Assembly: GCA_905210875.1 (NCBI GenBank)
Contig: CAJLYN010000163.1
Location: 1-5,455 of the forward strand
Direction: 5' to 3'
DNA: 5,455 bases
Origin: an uncultured Bacteroides sp.
GTDB lineage: Bacteria > Bacteroidota > Bacteroidia > Bacteroidales > UBA11471
The stretch's first letter is position 1, and the number at the start of each line of letters is the position of its first letter. Below the pieces are notes generated by a model. That model did no database searches and was not told the DNA's origin. It saw only the letters and a program-made list of their open reading frames with translations. Positions 1 to 5,455 of this stretch are shown here, in pieces. Position numbers and translations under genes: made by a program.

Positions 1-3000
1 CGAGACACGTCCCCACACCGTGGTGGAGAGGTAAGAGGTATCGTTGTTGATGGGGAGGCCGTTTTCGTAGGATTTCATGCCGTCTTTGAGAATGTCTTCC
101 GACACCTCTCCGAAGTTGAAGTAGAGCATACCCCCCTTGTTGCTGCCGTCTTCGTTGTAGAGGAAGGGGTCCATGAGCCAGAATTGCAGGTACTCGATGT
201 TGGAGTTGTCAAAGTCGGTGATATCCATCTTGCGCATGATGCCTGCCCACCGTTTTTCGGGGTTGAGCAGCCGGCCCTCTTCGTCGATGTTCTGGGCGTC
301 GGTGTTGTAGGGTCCGTGCTCTTGCGGGTAGTAGGAGAGGTTGAGTACCTGCATGACCGACGACTCGCCGTAGTTAAGTTCCTTGTTGGGGAACACCTCG
401 GTGTATTCTACCTCGCGCACGTAGTGGTTGGAGAGTTGTTCGAGGTCGTTCTTGATGTGGGCGGGCGTGGCCGACGAGTTGCGCTGCGTAAAGATGCGGT
501 CGATGTAGTACCAGGCCAGCAGTGCCCGGTTGCGGCCGTAGTTGAGGTCGTTCGACAGCGACGACTCCATGAACATAGAAGGCGTGGCCGACAGTGTCCA
601 TGAGTAGGGCGTGCGTATGTCGATGGTCGTTTGCGAGCCCTCGAAGTCGTCGAGATAGGAGAGCGAGGAGGCATTTTTCTTCTCACCCGGAATGAGTTGG
701 GCAAACTCGGCGGTGAGCGATAGCCGCGACGGAGCGGTGGCTGTCACGGTGGGTATCTTGTTGAGCCACGAGGTGAGCCACTGGAACTCGGTGTTGTAGG
801 AGGTGTTGATACCCCACAGCGTGTTGTTGAGTACTTCGCTGCCGAGGTTTACCTTCTCGGTGAGGGCCTTCTCTTTCATGTGCATGAGGGTGAGCCCCAG
901 GTTGAAGTCGGGCGTGAAGGCGTAGTTGAGGTCGAGGCCCACCAGCGTCTTGCGCTGCATGCTCAGGCTTTGGTTTTCGAACGAGACGTCGATGCTGGTG
1001 CCCGAGTCGATGTAGCTCTGGTTGAGAATCGTTACCACACCCATGTTGTAGTCGACCGTGTAGTCGACATTCTCGGTGAGGGTTACGCCGCCGGCGGTTA
1101 CCCGCACCGACCCGCGTGGAATGTTGAAGGCATTGAGGTGTATCTCGGAGCTGTACGAGGCCTGGTATTCACCTTTGAGAATGAACTTGTTCTTGTCGGC
1201 AAACTGCTTGGCCACGGTGAGGGTCGAGTCGTAGAGCTCCTGGTAGGCGTAGCGTGAGGCGTCGGGGGTGCCGATGGCTGCCTGCAAGTGCGAGCCGAAC
1301 GGCTCTACGACCGGGAAGATGATGCGTCCCGACGACGGCAGTACGGTGTAGCCCGACACGTAGTCGAAGATACCGTCGGAGTTGGTCTCCTGGTTGTTGT
1401 CGAGCCGGTCGAGGTTCATCACCTGCAAGAGGGTCTTCTCCTTGATGTTGCCCACCGGCAGGTAGGCGGTGTTGGTACCGGCCGAGTCGTTCTGGTAGTA
1501 GATGTTGAGACGGAAATTTTCCTGCTCTATCTGGTAGGCGCCCAGCGAGTAGACGTTTTTCATCATCAAGTCCCAAATCGGTTTCTTGTTGGTGACGGTC
1601 GAGCCTTTCAGCATCTTGACGTAGAGGCTCTGTTCGGTGTCGGTGATATCGGTCGAAAACTCTCCCACCTGGTAGGTCTGTCCGTTCTTGGTGTACTCAA
1701 AGGCCACGGCAAGCACCTCGTCGCTCGACAGCTGGCTGTTGAGAGAGACGTAACCGAGCTGGCTGTTGAGAGTATATTCCGACGACGACAGCAGGCGGGC
1801 GCTCTCTATCTTGGCATAGTCTTCGCCGCCGTAGATGCCAAAGGCTTCGAGGGGGCTCAACGCCTGTGTGGCCCGGCTGATGTAGCGGGCGTCGGGGTAG
1901 GAAGCGATGATGTCGTTGTAGAGGCTGTTGGCCGTGTTTGAGGGATATTGTGCGCCGGTGGTCGACCAGTGGTTGCTGGCCAGGTTGTCGGCCTGGGTCT
2001 CACCCAGGTCGGCAAAGGCCACGATGTTGCGGGCGTTGTCGTAGGAGCCCTGCTTGTTGGTGACCCATATCTCGATGCGGTTGATGGTGATACCCGATGT
2101 GATGTAGGGCAGCCGCAAGATGAAGTTGTCGTAGTTGTCGCGGAAGTAGTGGGCCAGGAAGAAGTGCCGGTTCTGGTCGTAGGCATCGACTCCGATTTCA
2201 AATTCGGTGGTCTGGCTGCCGCCTTCGCTGCTCACCGTCTTTGAGTCGGTCTCCTGCTGCGACACGAGTCCGGTAACGGTCAGTTTGCCAAATTGCAGGG
2301 TCGTTTTCAGACCGAAGAGCGAGGTACCGCCCCGTATGAGCGACGAGCCGGTGGTCATGCTGATGTTACCTCCCTCGATGGTCTTGATGATTTGGTCTTC
2401 ATCGCCTTCGTATTTCAGGCTCATCTTCTGGGCGTCGAAGTCGAAGGTGGCGTCGGTATTGTAGGTCATGTTGAACCCTATCTTCGTACCTACCGATGCG
2501 TTGATGTTGGCCTGAATCTTTTCGTCGAAGTCGAAGTAGGTCTTCTTCCGGGCGCTCTCAGCCAGGGCGGGGTTGTCGATTTTGTTGGTAACGAGGCTGA
2601 GGGTGAGGCTCATCGACCCGCTGGTTTTGAGCCGCACGCCACCCGGGCCGAATACCTTGTCGAGGGCCTGTATGTTGAACTGCATGTCGAGGAAGTCAAA
2701 CTCGGTGCCCCCCTTGGCAAAGTTTTCGGCGTTTTTGGCCCGGTAATATTCCTGCATCGATTTTTGGAGCGAGTAGTCGCTGTACTCGTCGGCGGTGAGC
2801 ATGAAGGGGGTCGACACCTCCATGTCGCCCACCTTGGTGCGTATTACGTAGCAGTTGGTCTTGGCATCGTACTCGACTTCGGTGCGGACATTTTCGGGGG
2901 TCTTCAAGTCGGCCGGCGGCAGCCGGTGTAGGTCGTCGAAGGTTTCTATCGAGGTTTTGGCAACGGGGAAGCGCGACGGGGTGCGCGGTATGGTATCGCT

Positions 3001-3114
3001 TGCGGCGACCTGTTGTCCCGGCGGAGGGGCAGCTTGTGATGAGGCTCCGGCGGAATATAGGCATATTCCGCTTATAACCAGAATGATATATATGGCAAAA
3101 AGTCTCTTTCTCAT
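1..3114 (-). CDS. sprA: SprA (Sov) type IX secretion translocon protein, N-terminal 1038 residues, cut by window edge
   Basis: This is the outer-membrane beta-barrel translocon of the Bacteroidetes type IX secretion system, which exports proteins with a C-terminal sorting signal and supports gliding in some species. The frame is open from ATG at 3114 to position 1 without a stop, giving 1038 of the roughly 2400 or more residues usual for the family. Seen in order: a signal peptide (1-24); KVGDM near 94-98; DMQF (143-146) and FGPGG (155-159); FDFD (224-227) followed by KYEGD; GITINRIEIWVTNK (from 341); WDLMMKNVY (514-522); PVVEPFG (601-607); PRGSVRVTAGG (666-676); YLDDFEGSQ (820-828). All are recalled family signatures. 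An in-frame TAA lies directly before the ATG, so no longer start exists. In Bacteroidales ruvA often precedes this gene; here a Firmicutes degV does, with no promoter or leader, which points to a chimeric joint. Family assignment is very secure; species is not. Confidence 0.95.
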   Translation of the reverse strand, partial: MRKRLFAIYIILVISGICLYSAGASSQAAPPPGQQVAASDTIPRTPSRFPVAKTSIETFDDLHRLPPADLKTPENVRTEVEYDAKTNCYVIRTKVGDMEVSTPFMLTADEYSDYSLQKSMQEYYRAKNAENFAKGGTEFDFLDMQFNIQALDKVFGPGGVRLKTSGSMSLTLSLVTNKIDNPALAESARKKTYFDFDEKIQANINASVGTKIGFNMTYNTDATFDFDAQKMSLKYEGDEDQIIKTIEGGNISMTTGSSLIRGGTSLFGLKTTLQFGKLTVTGLVSQQETDSKTVSSEGGSQTTEFEIGVDAYDQNRHFFLAHYFRDNYDNFILRLPYITSGITINRIEIWVTNKQGSYDNARNIVAFADLGETQADNLASNHWSTTGAQYPSNTANSLYNDIIASYPDARYISRATQALSPLEAFGIYGGEDYAKIESARLLSSSEYTLNSQLGYVSLNSQLSSDEVLAVAFEYTKNGQTYQVGEFSTDITDTEQSLYVKMLKGSTVTNKKPIWDLMMKNVYSLGAYQIEQENFRLNIYYQNDSAGTNTAYLPVGNIKEKTLLQVMNLDRLDNNQETNSDGIFDYVSGYTVLPSSGRIIFPVVEPFGSHLQAAIGTPDASRYAYQELYDSTLTVAKQFADKNKFILKGEYQASYSSEIHLNAFNIPRGSVRVTAGGVTLTENVDYTVDYNMGVVTILNQSYIDSGTSIDVSFENQSLSMQRKTLVGLDLNYAFTPDFNLGLTLMHMKEKALTEKVNLGSEVLNNTLWGINTSYNTEFQWLTSWLNKIPTVTATAPSRLSLTAEFAQLIPGEKKNASSLSYLDDFEGSQTTIDIRTPYSWTLSATPSMFMESSLSNDLNYGRNRALLAWYYIDRIFTQRNSSATPAHIKNDLEQLSNHYVREVEYTEVFPNKELNYGESSVMQVLNLSYYPQEHGPYNTDAQNIDEEGRLLNPEKRWAGIMRKMDITDFDNSNIEYLQFWLMDPFLYNEDGSNKGGMLYFNFGEVSEDILKDGMKSYENGLPINNDTSYLSTTVWGRVS
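1730..1772. repeat. 16-base direct repeat, two copies 27 bases apart, in frame within sprA
   Basis: The 16-mer AGCTGGCTGTTGAGAG occurs at 1730-1745 and 1757-1772. The 27-base offset is nine codons, so the protein shows LNSQL twice, in the run TLNSQLGYVSLNSQLSSDE. From memory, other SprA proteins carry a similar LNSQLGY-SLNS pattern, so the repeat is probably a fixed structural feature of the protein and not a recent duplication. Confidence 0.7.
3043..3114 (-). other. Predicted Sec signal peptide of SprA
   Basis: Residues 1-24 show a basic start (MRKR), a hydrophobic core of about 16 residues (LFAIYIILVISGICLY) and a small-residue cleavage site AGA before SSQ. This fits export through Sec and insertion of SprA into the outer membrane. 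Cys18 is not a lipobox cysteine, because isoleucine rather than Gly, Ala or Ser precedes it. These codons are AT-richer than the rest of the gene, which is common for signal peptides and need not mean foreign origin. Confidence 0.75.
3050..3071. repeat. Perfect 9-bp inverted repeat with 4-base loop inside the sprA 5' end
   Basis: GCGGAATAT (3050-3058) and ATATTCCGC (3063-3071) are exact reverse complements separated by four bases. The hairpin falls about 43 to 64 bases into the sprA reading frame, within the signal-peptide codons. It has no U-tract and lies inside a gene, so it is not a convincing terminator. It could slow early translation of the message or be chance. It sits about 40 bases from the degV/sprA joint. 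Confidence 0.6.
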
Positions 3115-3120
3115 TTAGTT
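3109..3120. other. Probable chimeric joint between Firmicutes degV and Bacteroidetes sprA
   Basis: The TAA stop of degV (3117-3115) is followed on the next base by the ATG of sprA (3114-3112). Protein families from two phyla meet here with no spacer, and base composition shifts across the point. The degV C-terminus (HIGPGA plus 12 residues) has the length expected for its family and the SprA signal peptide is intact, so the joint must lie within a few bases of TAAATG. No att site, transposon end or tRNA is visible. An assembly, library or amplification artefact is the most likely cause; horizontal transfer is the alternative. Confidence 0.8.
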
Positions 3121-3987
3121 CACATGAAGAATTTTGGTAAGAGTCACTGCCCTGGCTCCAGGTCCGATATGGCATGCCACACTCAACGACAGTGGATCCA
3201 TCCGGATTTCAAACTCCGGAAATGCTTCATGAAGCTCATCCAGCCATTCCTGTGCCTCCTTGCGGTCTCCTGTGTAAGCTGCATCCAGATACAGATCTTT
3301 TTTTCCATCACAATCTCCGAATTCTGAAGTACGAATCTCATTAATTGTCTTGATCATCGTCTTCTTTGCACTCTTCCATCCTCTTGACTTCGCAAACGCA
3401 TCCAGCTTTTCTCCTTTAAGACGGAGAACTGGCTTCAGGTTCAGAACCGTTCCAATCGCTGCAGCTGCCGGTGTAAGTCTGCCGCCTTTCTTCAGGTATT
3501 TTAAAGTATCTACTGTAATATAGATATCACTGTCCCACTGGATCGCTTCTAACAGTTCTTTAATTTCTGCCGCGCTCTTTCCAGCATCTGCAAGCTTTTT
3601 CGCCTCTTCCACCGATCTTCGCTGCGTAACAGAAATCCGGTGATTATTTACGACCTGTACTTTTCCATCATAGTCCTGGGAAAGCATGATTGCAGTCTCA
3701 CATGAACTGCTAAGACCGGCTGACATCGGAATATGTACAACCTCATCATATTCCTCCAGCGCCTTGTCCCACATATCCATTACATCTCCGGGAGCCGGTT
3801 GGGAAGTCTTAATATCTGCATCTCCTGCCAGTTTTTCATAAAACTCCTCCTGCGTGAGTGTGATATCCTCGTAAAACAACTCCTCATTGATATAGAATGG
3901 CATCGGAAGTACGTAAATTCCCATTTTCTTTCCTTCTGCCTGTGTAATTCCACTGTTACTATCTGTTACAATCGCAACTTTCCCCAT
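3115..3987 (-). CDS. DegV family protein (FakB-like fatty-acid-binding), complete
   Basis: The 290-residue protein belongs to the DegV family, cytoplasmic proteins that bind one fatty acid; FakB members present it to the kinase FakA for phosphorylation and use in phospholipid synthesis. Seen: the N-terminal strand and loop VAIVTDSNSGI (4-14); the ligand-site motif TSQPAPGD (61-68); HIPMSAGLSSSC (85-96); VDTLKYLKKGGRL (159-171); LKPVL (184-188); and DPLSLSVACHIGPGA near the end (264-278) with the conserved His-x-Gly-Pro-Gly. Length is normal for the family. The start at 3987 is supported by the AGAGGT ribosome binding site. It lies 17 bases after the UPF0210 gene on the same strand, so the two probably share a transcript. 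No fakA is visible, and Firmicutes usually have several DegV paralogues, so the exact fatty acid and partner are unknown. Its last codons abut sprA at a suspected chimeric joint. Confidence 0.93.
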   Translation of the reverse strand: MGKVAIVTDSNSGITQAEGKKMGIYVLPMPFYINEELFYEDITLTQEEFYEKLAGDADIKTSQPAPGDVMDMWDKALEEYDEVVHIPMSAGLSSSCETAIMLSQDYDGKVQVVNNHRISVTQRRSVEEAKKLADAGKSAAEIKELLEAIQWDSDIYITVDTLKYLKKGGRLTPAAAAIGTVLNLKPVLRLKGEKLDAFAKSRGWKSAKKTMIKTINEIRTSEFGDCDGKKDLYLDAAYTGDRKEAQEWLDELHEAFPEFEIRMDPLSLSVACHIGPGARAVTLTKILHVN

Positions 3988-3996
3988 GCTCTCTTT

Positions 3997-4002
3997 ACCT
4001 CT
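3997..4002 (-). promoter_or_regulatory. Ribosome binding site of degV
   Basis: AGAGGT on the minus strand lies 9-10 bases before the ATG at 3987, in the 17-base gap after the UPF0210 stop codon TAG (4007-4005). It is a Firmicutes-style Shine-Dalgarno and supports both the chosen start and natural co-transcription of the two genes. Confidence 0.7.
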
Positions 4003-4004
4003 TT

Positions 4005-4997
4005 CTAATTTTTAAAACTATGTATCGGTGCAGGAATTCTTCCCTTTCGATTCACAAATGCACTGCAGTCAAATTCATTGACCGGCATGATCGGCGCATA
4101 TCCCAAAAGACCACCAAACTCTGCCATATCTCCAACATCCTTTCCAACTACAGGTATCACACGAACCGCCGTTGTCTTCTGATTGACCATTCCGATCGCC
4201 ATCTCATCCGCAATGATCCCGGAAATCGTAGTAGCTTTCGTCTTACCCGGAATAGCGATCATATCAAGTCCTACCGAGCAGACACAAGTCATCGCCTCCA
4301 GCTTTTCTATACAAAGAGATCCGGCATTGACTGCATCGATCATTCCTTTATCCTCACTGACCGGAATAAAAGCTCCGCTTAAACCTCCTACATAGGAAGA
4401 CGCCATAACGCCACCTTTTTTCACCTGATCGTTCAGCATAGCAAGTGCTGCTGTTGTTCCTGGTGCGCCAACTCTCTCAAGTCCGATTTCTTCCAGAATC
4501 TCCGCTACTGAATCGCCAACAGCCGGTGTCGGTGCAAGTGACAGGTCAATGATTCCGAACGGAATACCAAGCCTTTTGGAAGCTTCTCCGGCTACAAGCT
4601 GACCAACCCTTGTCACCTTAAATGCGGTCTTCTTGATCGTATCACAAAGTTCCTGAAAGCCCTCGCCACGACATTTTTCAATCGCTCTTTTTACAACACC
4701 AGGTCCGCTGACACCGACATTGATCACAGCATCTCCTTCTGTTACACCAAGGAATGCACCTGCCATAAATGGATTATCGTCCGGCGCGTTACAGAATACT
4801 ACAAGTTTTGCACATCCGAGAGAATCATTTTCTTTTGTTGCTTCAGCTGTTTTCTTTACAATTTCACCACACAGACGTACTGCATCCATGTTAATACCGG
4901 TCTTCGTTGATCCCACATTGATCGAGCTGCAGATACGGTCTGTACATGCAAGTGCCTGCGGAACCGAGCGGATCAGGTTCTCATCGCTTTTTGTCAT
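4005..4997 (-). pseudogene. UPF0210 / PFL-like (DUF711) family protein, N-terminal quarter missing
   Basis: From [11 protein letters not shown] (ATG at 4997) to the end APIHSFKN, this reads as a UPF0210/DUF711 protein, a conserved bacterial and archaeal family annotated as PFL (pyruvate formate-lyase-like) with no established reaction. Segments seen include [104 protein letters not shown] and GLDMIAIPG. The family is usually about 450 residues; 330 remain, so roughly 115 are lost at the front. The open frame runs upstream to an ATG at 5033, but those extra 12 codons ([12 protein letters not shown]) are mreB DNA read in another frame. The natural upstream partner, often a small ACT-domain protein (UPF0237), is absent. 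The C-terminus is intact and leads into degV. The break is more likely a chimeric joint than a decaying gene. Confidence 0.88.
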
Positions 4998-4998
4998 A
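4981..4998. other. Probable chimeric joint between mreB 5' end and UPF0210 interior
   Basis: On the minus strand TATGACAAAAAG (4998-4987) can be read as MreB codons YDKK and, shifted by one base, as ATG ACA AAA AG(C), the MTKS of UPF0210. Upstream of it only the MreB frame makes sense; downstream only the UPF0210 frame does, and the MreB frame stops at TGA (4983-4981). A short shared stretch at the switch is what recombination, template switching or a false overlap would leave. The native flanks are not in the window, so the exact overlap length is inferred. Confidence 0.82.
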
Positions 4999-5049
4999 GA
5001 CTTTGATTTCGTAGGATCCCAGATCCAGTCCATAGGTGTTCCTTGCCAT
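4981..5049 (-). pseudogene. mreB: Rod-shape protein MreB, first ~21 codons only, then out-of-frame stop
   Basis: Translation from ATG at 5049 gives [21 protein letters not shown], then R and a stop. This matches the start of clostridial MreB, the cytoplasmic actin-like protein that guides cell-wall synthesis; [12 protein letters not shown] is the first phosphate-binding segment (phosphate 1) of the actin fold. The full protein is around 330 to 340 residues, so over 90% is missing. The start follows radC by 16 bases, matching the standard radC-mreB-mreC-mreD order of Firmicutes, which strengthens the call despite the short length. After residue 21 the DNA becomes UPF0210 coding sequence in another frame. 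Only the peptide upstream of about 4987 is likely genuine MreB. Confidence 0.8.
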
Positions 5050-5059
5050 ATGATTCAAA

Positions 5060-5065
5060 TCCTTT
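5060..5065 (-). promoter_or_regulatory. Ribosome binding site of mreB
   Basis: AAAGGA on the minus strand lies directly after the radC stop codon TAG and 10 bases before the mreB ATG at 5049. It supports this ATG as a true start and co-transcription of mreB with radC. Confidence 0.6.
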
Positions 5066-5455
5066 CTACAGCATTCCTTCTTCGCGAAAACTCACATAAC
5101 AATTATTCCCAATGATGATGTGATCTAAAAGCTCGATCCCGATTAGAGCTCCCGCATCCTGAATGCGCCTTGTAATGAGCCGGTCTTCCCTGCTTGGTGT
5201 CGGCTCACCACTTGGATGATTATGTAAAATAATAACAAATACAGCATTCTTTTGTAATGCTTCAATAAATAATTCTCTTGGCGTAATTAAGGAAGCATTC
5301 ACCGTTCCTTTTGATATATTCGTTTCGCCAATGAGTTTTGATTTGGAATTCAGCATGAGCAGTTTCATGATTTCCTGCTTTTCATGCCGGAGATCTTCCA
5401 TGTAGTACCTTGCAATCGAATCCGGATTTTCAAAACTTAATAATTCCCCGGCAGA
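5066..5455 (-). CDS. radC: RadC family protein (JAB/MPN metalloprotease-like domain), C-terminal 129 residues
   Basis: The frame is open to the right edge and ends at TAG (5068-5066), so the gene's 5' part lies outside; an internal ATG at 5401 is not the true start because the reading continues through FENPDSIARYY. The visible part is the RadC JAB domain: in visible numbering HNH (78-80), Ser88 and Asp91 fit the JAMM pattern H-x-H-x7-S-x2-D, with LIGETNISKGTVNAS (41-55) upstream and LLDHIIIGNNCYVSFREEGML at the end. Full RadC is about 225-230 residues, with a helix-hairpin-helix-like front. The metal-site residues are intact. Its role is unsettled: the old DNA-repair label came from an E. coli mutation later assigned to recG. 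It sits just before mreB, as in many Firmicutes. This end of the window is notably AT-rich (the line at 5221 is about 23% G+C). Confidence 0.94.
   Translation of the reverse strand, partial: SAGELLSFENPDSIARYYMEDLRHEKQEIMKLLMLNSKSKLIGETNISKGTVNASLITPRELFIEALQKNAVFVIILHNHPSGEPTPSREDRLITRRIQDAGALIGIELLDHIIIGNNCYVSFREEGML

Noticed and set aside
184..603. Plus-strand open frame of 139 residues
   Set aside because: It lies exactly codon-over-codon opposite sprA, has low-complexity Val/Gly/Leu/Arg composition and no recognisable domain. GC-rich codon use leaves few stops on the opposite strand.
880..1257. Plus-strand open frame of 125 residues
   Set aside because: It is an antisense shadow of sprA in the mirrored frame, with Val/Gly/Glu-rich composition and no ribosome binding site of note.
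1288..1941. Plus-strand open frame of 217 residues
   Set aside because: It is long but wholly antisense to conserved SprA motifs (for example WDLMMKNVY). It is explained by the same mirrored-frame effect.
2293..2931. Plus-strand open frame of 212 residues
   Set aside because: It is antisense to the conserved SprA N-terminal domain and has no family resemblance.
3050..3071. Rho-independent terminator between degV and sprA
   Set aside because: The hairpin is downstream of the degV stop in minus-strand sense, but it lies inside sprA codons and no U-run follows it (the following minus-strand bases are GGAGCC).
3061..3114. Lipoprotein signal on SprA (Cys18)
   Set aside because: The residue before the cysteine is isoleucine, which does not fit a lipobox. 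AGA at 22-24 is a better type I signal peptidase site.
2696..3175. Minus-strand open frame of 159 residues crossing the degV/sprA joint
   Set aside because: It is an out-of-frame reading of both degV and sprA. Both true frames encode recognised proteins, so it is not a fusion gene.
3115..5049. Cloning-derived joints made at restriction sites
   Set aside because: GGATCC occurs at 5014-5019 and near 3193, and GAATTC near 4032, but none lies at either suspected joint, so restriction-ligation is not supported.
4720..5115. Plus-strand open frame of 131 residues over the mreB/UPF0210 joint
   Set aside because: It is antisense to UPF0210, mreB and the end of radC, with no domain.
1..5455. CRISPR array, tRNA/rRNA, insertion sequence, phage or defence system
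   Set aside because: No spaced repeats, cloverleaf-like segments, transposase or integrase motifs, or defence-gene families were seen. All DNA is accounted for by five housekeeping or secretion genes or their fragments.

Overview
The window is wholly coding on the minus strand and appears to be a patchwork of at least three DNA pieces that do not belong together. Positions 1 to about 3114 are GC-rich (a hand count of the line starting at 301 gives about 57% G+C). They carry the first 1038 codons of sprA, the giant outer-membrane translocon protein of the type IX secretion system. This gene is confined to the Bacteroidetes; the style fits a gut-type Bacteroidales with type IX secretion (genera such as Barnesiella, Parabacteroides or Odoribacter are possible, but the species cannot be fixed by eye). 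Positions 3115 to 5455 are lower in G+C (sampled lines range from about 23 to 52%) and hold typical Firmicutes genes of Lachnospiraceae type.

Reading down the minus strand from the right edge, the order is: the C-terminal part of radC (5066-5455, open at the edge); a 16-base gap with a ribosome binding site; the first 21 or so codons of mreB (5049 to about 4987); an abrupt switch into the middle of a UPF0210/PFL-like (DUF711) gene lacking roughly its first 115 codons (about 4997 to 4005); a 17-base gap with a ribosome binding site; a complete degV-family fatty-acid-binding protein gene (3987-3115); then, with no spacer, the start codon of sprA (3114). RadC-MreB is the standard Firmicutes order leading into mreBCD, and UPF0210-DegV looks like a natural short operon, so those two pairings are believable. 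The mreB/UPF0210 and degV/sprA joints are not: the first breaks two genes within a short stretch that can be read as either gene, and the second joins two phyla on consecutive bases (TAA then ATG).

The simplest reading is a metagenomic or amplification chimera, not a new biological system. Real rearrangement or transfer cannot be excluded from sequence alone. No tRNA, rRNA, CRISPR, insertion sequence, integrase, promoter or clear terminator was seen. No gene-free stretch exceeds 17 bases. Small structures of note are a perfect 9-bp inverted repeat inside the sprA signal-peptide codons and a 16-base in-frame direct repeat inside sprA.
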